Source: Pictodentalium vernedei (lineage: Eukaryota > Mollusca > Scaphopoda > Dentaliida > Dentaliidae). Taken from it: DNA of 64,000 nucleotides. Location of the stretch: assembly GCA_031216915.1 (NCBI GenBank), contig CM062288.1:176431919-176495918 (forward strand), in the 5' to 3' direction. This document shows, piece after piece, positions 21,918 through 32,481 of the stretch; position 1 is the first letter of the stretch, and every line of letters starts with the position of its first letter. The notes below the pieces were generated by a model. The model did not search any database and had not been told where the DNA came from. It was given only the letters and a program-made list of their open reading frames with translations. The translations under genes and the position numbers were made by a program.

Positions 21918-23641
21918 AATCTAATCGACCATAAATTTACGCAAGCATTCCTTCAATCAATCCATCGATTGGTCAGTTCAAATCAGTGCATGGATTACCT
22001 GATTATTTTTAATCTACTTGGGGTTTGGATCTTTAAAATGCATACAAAGAAAGTATTCTGCAGAAGCCCTGTGTGAGAACAGAGGTCCATGCACGTATGC
22101 ATGTATGCGAATAATTAAATAAATGAAGTAATCTTATCCCTTTGAACACTGCTGCCATTTTCCATGTCAGTTCAATGGCAGCAAATAGAAGCGTCCATTT
22201 TTTTTTTTTTTTTTTTTTTTTTTGAAAGAGGACCAATTAATATTTTCAAAACGAGCAGCGATAAGACTGCATGCTGAAAACATCAATTGGTCCACCCACC
22301 ACATTAATTTTTCAGGCATCCTACTCTTTCAAGTTATAAAGTGACATGTTCCTGGGCTGGAAAAGCGGCCTCTCGGTTTCTAAGAGTTAAAGACCCTCAT
22401 GGGTATGTGGTTGAGAAAAACTACCAGTAAGGCGACAAACAATGAGATATAGCGGTAAATGGGTGTTTTGTGAAACCATAGGCCTTACTACTCATCGTCA
22501 TCCTGTACCTTTCAGCTACAGTCAAATAACTGTTTGATGTCATGGAGAGACAAACTGAATGAATAGTGTACAAACCGTACGGATAGTATTTTGACAGTCC
22601 ACATGCTTTCTTCAAAATATAAAAAGAAATATTTTTCAAATTCTGAAACACTATCCCCATTGACTCCCAATACACCACCACCCCCCCCCTCCCCCACCAG
22701 AACGTAACTGTTTGAATGAATGAATGAACGAACGAACGAACAAATGAACAAATGAACAAACGAACGAATTATTTAACTAGTCCGAAAATCAAGCAAACAA
22801 GCAATCAAGCCAAGAGTCTGCAACACTATCCCCATCAACCCCAATACCCACCCCCTTCCCCAGAACGTAACTGTGGTGTCTAATCAACTAATCAAGCAAT
22901 CAATCAGTTATCTACTTTTTGATGTCTCGGAGAAACAAACTGAACGGAGAGTGTTTTGACAGTCTACTTGCTATCCTCAAAATATAAAAAGAAATATTTT
23001 TCAGATTCTGAAACACTATCCCCATGACCCCAGAACCCCCCCCCCCCCCCCCCCCCCCCCAGTCACCACTACTCGGTTTGTAGATATATTGGATGAGATT
23101 GACTGAATAAATATTTATGATGTGTTTCAAACACAAAGTTCACCACGCAAACGTGGCACGATTAACAATTACCTAACCCAACTATTTGAAGAAACACGGC
23201 TCGCCTGCTCTAAAAAAGAGACTAAAAACACTCAATTCTCTTCTCCCAAACCACAGCCTATGACCCATCGCTGGAAAGGGTCATTCCAGTGAGGGTCACG
23301 GGCTATGACCATGAAGAAAGAAAAAAAATAAATAAATTTTAGAGAGATTTTTAAAAATAGTGCTGGCAGTTTTTTTTGCATTTGCCGTTAAGAAGTTGGG
23401 CAGAGGATCAAATGACAAAACTTACATTTAGGGACGGGTGGTAGGTTCGACTGAGGGGCTTGGCATATGGATATGTTAACAGACAGGTGGCTGGTAACTG
23501 TCGTTTACTTGTAAGCTGTGGACTGAAACCTGGAGGTCATAAAAAGAAAATGTGAGATCAACTGAGTGTGAGAATTTGTCACCCCCTGCGACATCCCACA
23601 GCCCATTTACCGCCGCCCAACCACCAAACCCAAGCGTCCAC

Positions 23642-23800
23642 CCATGGATGGATGGATGGATGGATGGATGGATGGATGGATGGATGGATGGACAGATGGA
23701 TGGACGGATGGATGGACGGACGGACGGACGGATGGACGGACGGACGGACGGACGGACGGACGGACGGACGGACGGACGGACGGATGGATGGATGGATTTA
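23642..23800. repeat. (GGAT)n/(GGAC)n microsatellite
   Basis: A tetranucleotide array of about 155 bp that changes from mostly GGAT to GGAC and back. It lies just downstream (minus strand) of the LINE ORF1 stop codon. The long reading frames across it are low-complexity artefacts. Confidence 0.95.
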
Positions 23801-23832
23801 ATACACTTACTTTACATATTGTAATATACAGT

Positions 23833-24345
23833 TCAGTTTTCAAGTCTATTTAACTCTTCTTCCTTGAATATTTTCACTATCCTACCTGTTCTCTTCAACT
23901 TAGCGAGAATGTTTCCATCAGTGGACCACGCAGTCTCCACTGCCTCACACAGCACTGTTTTTGAAAGTAAACTTTGTTTTTTTTTTGTCAGGTCCTCTTT
24001 GATCACGATTTTGGTTCCTTTCAGCATTCTTCGCTTATGAATTGTGTCTATTTTATTTCTCCGTGAAATAAATTTAACGATGACAGGCCTCGATTTGTCA
24101 GCCGAGAACTTTCCAAGTCTATGTGCGATACTGATATCTGTATTATCGATCTGAAGTTCGAGCTTTCCTTTCAGGATGTTGTGCACTATAACTACGCATT
24201 CTTGGACTGTTTCGTTCTTTTCTCCATCCGGCACTCCATATATTCTCACACTACACTTTCTGGTATACTGTTCCAGATCATCCAGTTGTTCACGAGTCGC
24301 TTCTATCTCGGCTTTTGCACAGGCCTGGGCCTTTTTTTCGTTTTT
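23833..24345 (-). CDS. LINE ORF1 C-terminal fragment (RNA-binding protein)
   Basis: The frame enters from the truncated 5' end at 24345 ([17 protein letters not shown]...), gives a short coiled-coil-like segment ([13 protein letters not shown]), then the RRM-like and C-terminal domains of an L1-type ORF1 protein: [33 protein letters not shown] and the basic [19 protein letters not shown]. The stop codon is at 23833. L1 ORF1 proteins trimerise through the coiled coil and coat element RNA. The Met at 24249 is internal. The N-terminal part is absent because the insertion is 5'-truncated. Confidence 0.85.
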   Translation of the reverse strand, partial: KNEKKAQACAKAEIEATREQLDDLEQYTRKCSVRIYGVPDGEKNETVQECVVIVHNILKGKLELQIDNTDISIAHRLGKFSADKSRPVIVKFISRRNKIDTIHKRRMLKGTKIVIKEDLTKKKQSLLSKTVLCEAVETAWSTDGNILAKLKRTGRIVKIFKEEELNRLEN

Positions 24346-24346
24346 T

Positions 24347-24360
24347 AATATTTAAGAGTT
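24347..24360. repeat. LINE target-site duplication, right copy
   Basis: AATATTTAAGAGTT, identical to 15961-15974. The DIRS terminal repeat continues directly after it with AGCACCAGCTAAGTC. Confidence 0.88.
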
Positions 24361-24403
24361 AGCACCAGCTAAGTCTGGGCCATTGGTTTACAGTATTAAA
24401 ATA
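24361..24403 (-). repeat. Copy B right inverted terminal repeat, outer end
   Basis: It reads AGCACCAGCTAAGTCTGGGC and then CATTGGTTTACAGTATTAAA, ending at about 24403 where copy A gag sequence (TTCCTTTCCCTTGATACG) resumes. Confidence 0.85.
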
Positions 24404-26424
24404 TTCCTTTCCCTTGATACGTTGCGCCATAGCTCTTGTAAGGTGATCTGCGTAAGACATAAGGTCCAAATTCGCCCTATTTGAAGAAATTACCATCTCA
24501 ATTCCATCTGAGCGAATAGAGAATGATACAGGTAAGGATACCTCTAGATCCCCGGCCTGCTCATTCAAACACAGAACTCTCTGAACATCTTCCCTGACCG
24601 TTTTTAAATAAACGTGGTCCAAAAAATGGTATGTATATGGAAGATGAAGATAAGAAACCGTCTTCTTCCTCGCACTCAAGAGGATAAATACGACATTGTA
24701 TTGATGGATGAAACCCATCGCAACCATGTACTGTTCCGAAAGGGAAGGGTAATTGTCTTCCTTATCCCTTTCACCATCCGAGAGAATCAGTTGCGAATCT
24801 CAGTCCATTGCATCTGCGTGAACAGACTACTGGACCGACCCAGCATCGTCCGACAGCTCAGATTCTGAATCTGAGGGAGGCTGCATCTGCACTTGCTGGG
24901 ATGCTGCGATTAGCTGCACAATGTGTGACAGCAAGTCCGTCATCGAGGCCTGAGGAGCAGCAGATTTCCGTTCCTTAGCCGCATGCTGCTCCTGGGACGG
25001 TGTGTCGGAAACGGATCCTTTCTCTGAGCGTCTCGATGATCAAGGCCTCGTCTCCCTAGCTACCGGATGGTCCGACTTCATGGGCGAAGAGTCGTTCCTT
25101 CTTCATGCAGCAGGCTGGATATCTAAAGTCGGGTAGCTAGGATGCGGCCGTATGTGCTTAAATAATGTAGCGGAGGAAGCTGTGACTGAAGCTGACCCCA
25201 GCTGCAGACTAGACGGAGCATCCCGAGCGGCGAGCGGACATATGCTCCGTCTCATGCAAGTTTCTAACCAGAAAACTTCATTTCGGCCTTGTGAATTGTA
25301 GTGGAGGAAGCCTTGACTGAAGCCGACCACGGCTGCAGACTAAAGAGAGCATCCAGAGTGGAGGGCGGACATATGCTCCGGCTTGTGCAAGTTTCTCAAA
25401 ACAACATCTGACCCCAGACATTGCTATATTAGAGAGGGGGGCCTCTCCCGCTCACAGTCTATCAGACCTTGCCGAGTACAAGAACTTGCAGACTTCCTCC
25501 CTATTTCCGTCATCGCTGGGTGAGTATTATAGTGCCCGCTCTACCCAATCCACCTCTTAGACTGCAACGGACTTACCCGGCGACACGGCACCCACGGACA
25601 GAGTACCGCTTCACCGGTCATGCTAGCTGCTTGCAAGAGATTAAAACCTTTAACCAAAGGCCTTAACTCTTGCAATAATGAGCACTGCAGCTAGCTCTAT
25701 ATGCTTGGATGAGTGTCAGAATATCATTACCATGTTCATGTTCCTCTGAAATAGAAACTGACAATTCAAACTGAATTAAAACGCGGTAAGAGGCTCTGAT
25801 CCTGAGAACCTCACTGCCAACAAGGTACCGCGACACCCGACTCCAACATCAGTCATCATAGTGCAACACAAGAATGACAAGAGTCCGCAGGAGTGTATCA
25901 ACTAAAGTTGATATCAGTCCTCCAAACTCCACAACAATATATATATATAACTGAGATACATCAATAATAGCAATCATAATTAAATTCAAAATATTTTTTG
26001 TAAACAAAAATCTTTTTTTAAAAACGCCCAAGTTCCCAAAGGGAACATGAAGAGCCCAAGGGCATCCCGATAGAGCCTAAGTGTGGACAAAATCCCAAAT
26101 TTTTTGAGCTACACTATCGGAATAATAATCCATGTATTCTACAGTAAATTACAGTAATAGAATAAAAAAACTACCTATATATGATGGAGTTCATAATGTA
26201 AACAACGTCAATGTAAACAAGACATCAGGCACACAAAAAGACCCAAAATCAGAACCAACTGAAATGCTATCAAATGCAAAGCTAGATCTTCATATGAAGA
26301 AAAAACGATACATCGGATAGAAGATGTAAGACTAAACGGCCTAACACCCCTAGGGTGAGGACGTAACCCTGGGGAAGAAACAGAATAATATTCTGTAAAA
26401 AATGTTAAACTCCCAAGAAATTTA
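24404..26424 (-). pseudogene. DIRS copy A, gag and 5' region (right piece)
   Basis: The gag alignment interrupted at 382 continues here: AAGGTGATCTGCGTAAGACA matches copy E at about 61395. Downstream blocks match gag of copies B and E (GACTGCAACGGACTTACCCG at about 25560) and then the 5' untranslated region (GGTGAGGACGTAACCCTGGG at about 26354). A local duplication of about 130 bp is visible at 25170-25260 and 25300-25390 (ACATATGCTCCG twice). No frame exceeds 122 codons. It stops at about 26424, before the right terminal repeat, where a Helitron-like fragment replaces it. Confidence 0.78.
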
Positions 26425-26571
26425 GTGCTAGATGGGAAGAAGATTTTCAAATCAGACCTGCAGTTAGAGAGGAAAGAATGCAAATACTATCATCATTTAC
26501 CATGGACGAAGGATGCCAGATGAAGAGTGATCACTATAGCTCACCCTGACTTTTAGTCAAGTGAGCTAAAA
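26425..26571 (+). mobile_element. 3' end fragment of a Helitron-like repeat
   Basis: It starts in AGAAGATTTTCAAAT, a motif of the G-type repeats, and ends with the hairpin CTCACC..GTCAAGTGAG and CTAAAAGC, as at 13590. The 5' part and the tandem core are missing. Confidence 0.6.
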
Positions 26572-26718
26572 GCACACTGATATCAAAGCTTATACATACA
26601 AATTCTCACCACAAGGAACCAATAAATTTACATGAGAAAGTTTTTCCAAGGACATTCCATGGCTTTTTCAAGAAAGTCCAAATTACTTTGAAGGATCCAT
26701 ATTAATACTGACATGACT

Positions 26719-28335
26719 AATGAAAGTGTCAATGACACTGTAGCTTAACCTGACTGTGTGTTGTGTTTGATGAAAAGGATAATGTTCAATGTTTATGAAA
26801 GGATTATGAAATAAGACAAGAATTGTGATAATTGGGAATATGTTAATTTCTGTTCCCTGTGTGCTGTTTTCAATAAAGATAATTTGAGGTGTAGACTCTA
26901 GTAAAGAACTGAGGGGTGGGTTAATGTAGCCCTCACAGTTAATGTATGTGGCCCTCACAGTTAATGTATGTCAATGAAAGTTACCAAATTACAGTGAAAT
27001 TATTCCCAAATGAGTCATCTTATCAAGTTACAAGGAAATCCTTTCATAAATATGGCCTGTAGACTGTGCTAAAGGTTTTCAAGCTTCGGGCATGTGTAGC
27101 AATCATGGTTGACCGATCGCAACCAAAAGGGGATGTCCTCATCTAGACATCATACAGAGTCATCCTACCAAGTTACAATGAAATCCCTCCATATTAAATA
27201 TGACCTGTAGATTGTGCGAAAAGTTTTTGGGTTTCAGGCTTGGGCAGCCATCACGGTTGACAGATCATGACCAAAAGGGGACATTCTCATCTAGATATTA
27301 TACAGTGTCATCCTACCAAGTTACCATGAAATTCCTTCATAAATACGATGTGTAGACTGTGCTAAAGGTTTTGGGGTTTTGGGCTCGGGTAGCCATCATG
27401 GTTGACTGATTGCGACCAAAAGGGGATGTCCTCATCTAGACATTATACTGAGTCATCCTACCAAGTTACAACGAAATTCCTTCATAAATGCAACCTGTAG
27501 TCTTGGCTAAAGGTTTTCGGGTTTTGGGTTCAGGCAGCCATCATGGATGAATGATCGCGACCAAAAGGGGACATGCTCATCTAGACATTATCTGGAGTCA
27601 TCCTATCAAGTTGCGATGAAATCCCTTCATAGATATGACCTGTAGACTGTGGTAAAGGTTTTCGGGCTTCAGGCCCCTGTAGCCGTCACAGTTGACCAAT
27701 CACGACCAAAAGGGGACATTCTCATCTAGACATTATATGGAGTCAACCTACCAAGTTACAATGAAATCCCTCCATAAATACGACCTGTAGACTGTGCTAA
27801 AGTTTTTTGGGTTTTGGGCTCGGGCAGTCATCATGGTTTACAGATCTTGACCAAATGGGGAAGCTCTCATCTTGACATCATACGGAGTCATCCTACCAAG
27901 TTACAATGAAATCCCTTCATACTAAATATGATCTGTAGACTGTGCTAAAAGTTTTTGGGCTTGGGCAGCCATCACGGTTGACAGATCATGACCAAAAAAG
28001 GACGTTCTCATCTAGATATTATACAGAGTCAACCTACCAAGTTACCATGATATCCCTTCCTAAATACGACCTGTAGACTGTGTTAAAGGTTTTCGGGTTT
28101 TGGGCTCGGGCAGCCATCATGGTTGACCGATCACGACCAAAAGAGGACATTCTCATCTAGACATTACCCCAAACCTGCATATGAAAGTTTGTGATGATCA
28201 GACAAGAACTACGGGTTGTAGCCTGTGCTAAAGGAAAATGTGAACAGACTCACTGACCATCAGTCTCACAGACTAACAGACTTGCGCATGAGTGATGGCA
28301 ATATCTTATCTTGACTTTGTCAAGTTAAGCTAAAA
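26719..28335 (+). mobile_element. Helitron-like element with 145-bp internal repeats (type F1)
   Basis: It begins with the palindrome AAAGTGTCAATGACACTGT and ends in the hairpin CTTGACTTTGTCAAG followed by TTAAGCTAAAAA. Inside is a roughly 145-bp tandem array (26965-28165, about eight units). The same two ends flank a longer array at 51101-54219 and an unrelated 334-bp array at 46010-47680. It has no coding capacity. Defined ends, a 3' hairpin, internal minisatellite and no obvious TSD suggest a HINE/pearl-type non-autonomous element. Confidence 0.7.
26965..28165 (+). repeat. ~145-bp minisatellite array, about eight units
   Basis: The anchor TCATCCTACCAAGTTAC recurs at about 27160, 27308, 27453 and 27598 (spacing 144-148). 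Each unit also contains CCTGTAGACTGTGCTAAAGG and GACCAAAAGGGGACATTCTC. The array ends at about 28165 with CATTACCCCAAACCTGC, as in element F3. Confidence 0.85.
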
Positions 28336-28537
28336 ATAATTGCTCAGATCACAAAAGTTTCTTCTTTTATCCGTGTCTGATGATTCAAGGTTAGAGAACC
28401 TGCTTTTAAACAAAGAAGGGGAGTAGACTTGAATTCACGCTTCCAGACATTGTAAAAATGCTGGAGAGCAGGAGATCTATGCAGCTTGAATTTTATTTTT
28501 GACAATTTGCCTATCTATTAGAAATAATCTATTGTAG
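28336..28537. other. Intergenic or intronic, nothing recognised
   Basis: AT-rich single-copy-looking sequence between a Helitron-like element and a MITE. No frame, repeat or RNA gene was recognised. Confidence 0.5.
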
Positions 28538-28912
28538 TACAGTGGGACCCTTCAAGGGAATAACAGTTTAATTGACAGGTGTGTTCAATTAATAGGAACA
28601 TGGTCACTCTCTTGTATTCTAGAGATAAACTGAGTATTTAATCTATTATATCCTGAGAGAGCTCACAGAGCTCGTTAAGCAAGATATAATACATTAAATG
28701 CTTGGATTTATAACAAGGGGAATTAGGTCATTGTCAAGACTAATTTCTCGACATATCACAGTTTTGAATTCAATTAACAGGAGTTTACTCTTATAATCTG
28801 CATATAATGAACAGGTCAAACTTGTACTGTATGGTAAATAGTTTTGAGTTCAGAAGTTATATTCAATTAACAGGGTTTTTCAATAAAGAGATATCCAGTT
28901 GGCTCCACTGTA
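28538..28912. mobile_element. Short TIR element of Tc1/mariner-pogo type (MITE)
   Basis: The left end is TACAGTGGGACCC and the right end, reverse-complemented, is TACAGTGGAGCCA. The termini CAGTGG(G/A)(A/G)CC with a flanking TA resemble pogo/Tigger-type ends. The interior is AT-rich with no transposase. It lies 44 bp from an ANKS3 exon, inside the downstream intron. Confidence 0.5.
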
Positions 28913-28955
28913 TCACTAGTGCACTGAAAACTGAGCCAGGTGGCTTTAAACTTAC

Positions 28956-29077
28956 ACTGCATTTATGTTTGCATCTTGCTCTAGTAAAAATAAGACCATC
29001 TTCTGATGACCAGCATATGTGGCATGAAATAATGCTGTCCATCCACGTTTATCTCTTGCTTCCAACTCAGCATCAGA
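28956..29077 (-). CDS. ANKS3: ANKS3-like ankyrin exon (downstream of the 41-kb exon)
   Basis: This 122-nt exon reads in phase with the exon at 40990-41188. The translation is SDAELEARDKRGWTALFHAT then YAGHQKMVLFLLEQDANINA plus the first two bases of a Val codon. This matches the ankyrin repeat of vertebrate ANKS3 containing GAELE...GWTALFHCTSAGHQ. The acceptor is a strong pyrimidine tract ending TTTTAAG at 29078 and the donor is GTAAGT from 28955. ANKS3 is a ciliary ankyrin/SAM scaffold that partners ANKS6 and NEK-family proteins. The next exon (GFTPLMEAA in vertebrates) was not found to the left, so it may lie beyond the window, past the DIRS nest. Confidence 0.88.
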
Positions 29078-30000
29078 CTTAAAATGAACAAAAAGAAAAT
29101 AAAAGATTTTCATTCAAATATCAATATTTCTAAAACCTAATGTATTATTATATGTTACAATATACTAGAGCGGGAAATGCCTAACAGATATGTTAAAAAT
29201 ATTTCACGGCTTGGAATTGACTATGCCAAATTATTATGCCTCACATCTGTGACATCAGCCATGATTGGTTAATCAGACACCTTCTAAAAGTCATAGTACT
29301 GGAGTTTTTTTTTGGACAAAACAGAGGTACTCTCGGAATGTTCTTCCATGGAGACATGAGAACAAAGAAAGTGTAAGCTACGCTTCCATTGATCTGCATC
29401 GATTACGCAAGCTCTGATTGGAATTTCTCAACAACATTTTTTGTCAACGATAGACACAAACTGATCAACAAATATGTCATCTTCAGTTGGAGTGATTTCA
29501 ATTTTAACAGCAAACAATGAATTCAAAAAAATCAAAAATATTAAAAACTCACATGCTGTTCACCACTTTAGTGAATCATGAATGTGACTTCAATCAATTA
29601 TATTTCTACAAGTTTATTACTCCTCGACCTCACTGAGTCTCCATCTCAAGTTCAAAGTAAATTGTTTCACTCCACTTAATTCTGACAACTGCCATCGTCC
29701 AAGAAACTTGAATTTATATTCCATTATACCACTTATCACACAAGCACTAATAATGAATTTCAACATGAACAGAATGATGCAGTTGTAAACACTGACATTT
29801 GGTGATACAGAAACTCCCAAAGCGACGGCACTTGCAACAAGTCATATTCAAATTTGGTGATCTGGAAACTCCTAAAGAGACATCATTCGTTCGAAATGAG
29901 TCACTAAAAGCATGTTTTTGGATTTGACTACATTGTTATTACAAGATTGATGGCATGTTGCAGTTAACTCTTAACAATGAAAGCTATTTTTTGTTCAGCA
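29078..30000. other. ANKS3 intron, nothing recognised
   Basis: AT-rich intronic sequence. The plus-strand and minus-strand frames are short and unconvincing, and no repeat end or RNA gene was recognised. Confidence 0.5.
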
Positions 30001-30180
30001 TAATAAAATAATTAGAACTTTTCTTTTCATGTTCTATCGCTCGATAGTTCCTGAGTTTGTGTGATTTCTGAAATTAAACCTTCAGCAGCTTCGCTGCTTC
30101 AGGTTTTACTTCAGAAATCACATAACCTCAGGTACTATTGACCTATAGAACATGGAAAGAAACGTTCTAATATTATAATA
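30001..30180. repeat. Large imperfect palindrome (foldback element)
   Basis: The left arm 30001-30087 and right arm 30090-30180 are reverse complements with scattered mismatches: GTGATTTCTGAAATTAAACC pairs with GGTTTTACTTCAGAAATCAC, and TAGAACTTTTCTTTTCATG pairs with CATGGAAAGAAACGTTCTA. The centre is CAGCAGCTTCGCTGCTTC. No frame is present. It is likely a non-autonomous foldback DNA transposon. Confidence 0.75.
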
Positions 30181-30181
30181 G

Positions 30182-30242
30182 TAGTCCTTGAGGAAGAATA
30201 GTCCATTCACTGGAGGCGAGTGGATTATTCTTCAAGGACCTC
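30182..30242. repeat. Second palindrome adjoining the first
   Basis: GTCCTTGAGGAAGAATAGTC pairs with GATTATTCTTCAAGGAC, and the centre CACTGGAGGCGAGTG forms the loop. The two foldbacks are separated by a single base or two. Confidence 0.7.
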
Positions 30243-31105
30243 TATTTTAGCATAGTCAACGACATGCCAGGCAATAATAATTATTATATTATATCGAACA
30301 AAACAAAGAGGAATCTTACTAGCATCAAGATTCCAATCCTAAGTACACTGTCTATTGCCAATTGAGTGCCTATTGTCAAGGACCTAGCCCAAGTCAAGCA
30401 TGTTTGTTCTAGAAATTAAGAAGTTACAAAAGAGAATTCTTAGAAAATTCTCGTAAAAATGTGCTTTGTATTCAGTCAGTCGAACATCCTAGAATATTCA
30501 TTGGCCATTTTCAGACAATGTTTGGTGCATTGGAATAGTGCACAGTTATTTTTTGAACTCTTGATAGGTAAAACTATCAGAAATAGTAGAGTACTTCTCA
30601 GCCAACTAGAGGAAGGGATAGTCATGTGAAATATAATATTCTTCAATATCTAGTTTGGGATAGATATAAGAGAATATCTTTCTGGATGCAATGTACATTA
30701 TGCATTCAATTATGCACTGTATACTGCTTGCTAACATTTAAAGTGAAGCTCACTATTGTTGAGTCTCAGCATCTGGAAACCGTTTCAAGAAAAACATCAA
30801 CAAACTTCTACACACCATTCATTCCACTAGTGCACAGTAAGTAGGGATTCCAAAAATATTACCCAATTTTTTCAAATACATGTAAGCTTTTGACGGCAAT
30901 AATCAAATTTATTTGAGTCCGGTATAAAAACATGAAGGCATTACTGGCCTTTGAAGTTTGTCGAATTATGTTACTTAAGTACCAATTCTCGGAAAGTGGA
31001 GATTGATTAGTTTGAAGTCTTGGAATGCTAGAGCTTATAGTTCATGGAGTACTGTTAACATTTTTGTGCATGCATTGTATTATCTGGCAATAAACAGATT
31101 TTTAA
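30243..31105. other. ANKS3 intron, nothing recognised
   Basis: AT-rich sequence with no convincing frame or repeat. The 72-codon plus frame at 30626-30844 has no recognisable similarity or splice context. Confidence 0.5.
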
Positions 31106-31346
31106 CCCTTTACAGCAAACACATGATATCAATTTTTTATTTTCATTTTTTCCCCCAATTCTTAAAAAAAATTCAACAAAACCATATCATGTGACCCCTC
31201 ATTGGAACGTGTTCAACAAGCTCATTCCAGTGGGGTGGGGGTGGGGGGGTGGGGGAGGGGTCACGTGATATGGTTTTGCTGAATTTTTTTAGTACTGTAC
31301 AATTTGTATATCACGTGGCAGGTGCAGCCGATTCGTTAGGAAAGGG
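31106..31346. mobile_element. piggyBac-type hairpin MITE (241 bp)
   Basis: It is bounded by TTAA on both sides (31102-31105 and 31347-31350). The ends are CCCTTTACAGCAAA and, reverse-complemented, CCCTTTCCTAACGAA. The interior is a long palindrome: AAAACCATATCATGTGACCC pairs with GGGGTCACGTGATATGGTTT. The length is exactly that of the copy at 60467-60707. TTAA target and CCC termini are diagnostic for piggyBac-type cut-and-paste elements; there is no transposase here. Confidence 0.8.
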
Positions 31347-32481
31347 TTAATTGCTTGGTAGGTGGACCTAGGTGCACTGTTGTCTACTCATAAAAATTGC
31401 AGGTGCGATGGTAGACAAGAGTGACAACTCGCCTCAAAATTGAAATCCTACATTTTTGGCATTTGAGAGTTTTAACTGCAATTAAAACATGTTTCAATTG
31501 CTGTTAAAACATTACAACAAATATAATAAAAAGAATACATACTGTTTTTGAGTAGGTGTCAGACTTTACGACTGCAAGATAATCTAAGTTTCCACTAAGG
31601 CTTTCAGCCACTTGTGAAAACGTACATTTCCTTCCAGTCCTTGCTTGACTGATGAAATAATTCTGGTATCAAGTCAAAAACTTTAGGTATCCCCTATATC
31701 TCATATACACCCACTAAAAATGCAAAAGTTTTTCAACTCTTTTATTTCTGAAGAGTACTTATTGTGGTAAGTGTAAAAAACATAGGGATTTTTAATTATA
31801 ACGAAAAGTCAGCAGCTCAAGCTGTACTAGTGATAGTTAGTCTTAGTTATTTAGTTTCTCTGTTCATGATCAAACATCAGTTTGTGATCAAACATTCACA
31901 ATGGTCAGATGTTCAGCTGTGAGTGAAAGGTCATTAACTGTAACCAAAAGGTCACAAGATAAGGAAGTATTAGTGTTAGTTAGTAAGAGGACTCAAAAAA
32001 TGATTGGAACAAAAAGCACTCCTCAACAGTCTCAGGAATCTATGGCGGCATTCGCCAATGCCATCACAAATGTTGATATATTTGGAATTTGCGGAAGCAT
32101 TTTTTGCTGTTGCATAAATGAACATTGTCCTGGAGCTGAACAGGGCTTATGATTTATAAATGTGTGTTAGAATTTATACACAACCTAACTATCTAGAATG
32201 TAGACTATTTTCATTTTTGTCACAATATCCAGATAACATCTTGATTAAAAGCTTCTTTTTTTTATCACCACACTTGTATAAAAGTGACGCCACTTGGATT
32301 CTGTTTTGCAATTTTACTGTACTCACTATTCTCCTGTCATGAATTGTTACAACTTTGTGATCTGACACTTATTGACAAATTTCACAACAGTGCCTGTGTA
32401 AAAAAGCCAGCCCTTCCGCAAATTTTTAAGCATTCCACATATGAGTTCCAAGTGCACTCTATATACGAAAAATCTCAGTAA
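31347..32481. other. Intron, nothing clearly recognised
   Basis: AT-rich sequence. An 83-codon plus frame (31901-32152) and two short ones (32160-32342, 32284-32481) show no domain and are probably chance. Confidence 0.4.

Larger units (their letters stand above)
20134..23640 (-). repeat. LINE inter-ORF region with tandem ~0.7-kb units and microsatellites
   Basis: This 3.5-kb stretch without coding potential separates ORF2 from ORF1. Three imperfect tandem units can be seen: the landmark GAGGGAAACTGCTAGGAAAG at about 20988, GAGAGAAACTGCTAAGAAAG at about 21641 and a weaker copy at about 22412. Units 1 and 2 each carry a long (GAAT)n run followed by CGACCATAA and a CATGGATTAC block. A second, shorter pair (about 22520-22700 and 22915-23060) shares TTCTGAAACACTATCCCCAT followed by a C run. 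A T run lies at 22198-22223 and a 25-base C run at 23036-23060. Function unknown; tandem promoter monomers are one possibility. Confidence 0.7.
15975..24346 (-). mobile_element. L1/Tx1-like LINE, 5'-truncated, inserted in copy B terminal repeat
   Basis: This 8.4-kb non-LTR retrotransposon is on the minus strand. Its 3' end is an A-rich tail (T-rich on plus, about 15973-16005) and its 5' end lies inside ORF1 at 24346. It is bounded by a 14-bp direct duplication AATATTTAAGAGTT (15961-15974 and 24347-24360), the hallmark of target-primed reverse transcription. It encodes a C-terminal ORF1 fragment (23833-24345) and an ORF2 in three pieces (20133-16293): APE endonuclease, linker, RT and C-terminal zinc knuckle. 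Stops and a frameshift disable ORF2. The 3.7-kb stretch between ORF1 and ORF2 is unusual. Confidence 0.88.
383..24403 (-). mobile_element. DIRS-type retrotransposon copy B, interrupted by four insertions
   Basis: Copy B is a DIRS1-like tyrosine-recombinase retrotransposon coding on the minus strand. Its left terminal repeat is at 383-780 and its right terminal repeat is split between 15800-15974 and 24347-24403. It contains copy C (2409-9408), a Helitron-like element (12043-13590), a LINE (15975-24346) and small repeats at 781-1190 and 1545-1841. With these removed it is about 7 kb, similar to copies C and E. Gag, RT, RNase H and methyltransferase-like segments are recognisable, while the recombinase is mostly deleted. 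It sits inside copy A gag with no visible target-site duplication, as expected for recombinase-mediated integration. Confidence 0.85.

Noticed and set aside
23230..23300. Possible piggyBac-type MITE inside the LINE spacer (CCTATGACCC..GGGTCACGGGC palindrome)
   Set aside because: The palindromic core resembles the family but no CCC termini with TTAA duplications could be found around it.
23552..23853. Long overlapping frames on both strands encoding Met-Asp-Gly-Trp or Pro-Ser-Val-Arg repeats
   Set aside because: They are translations of the GGAT/GGAC microsatellite, open in every frame because the tetranucleotide has no stop codons.
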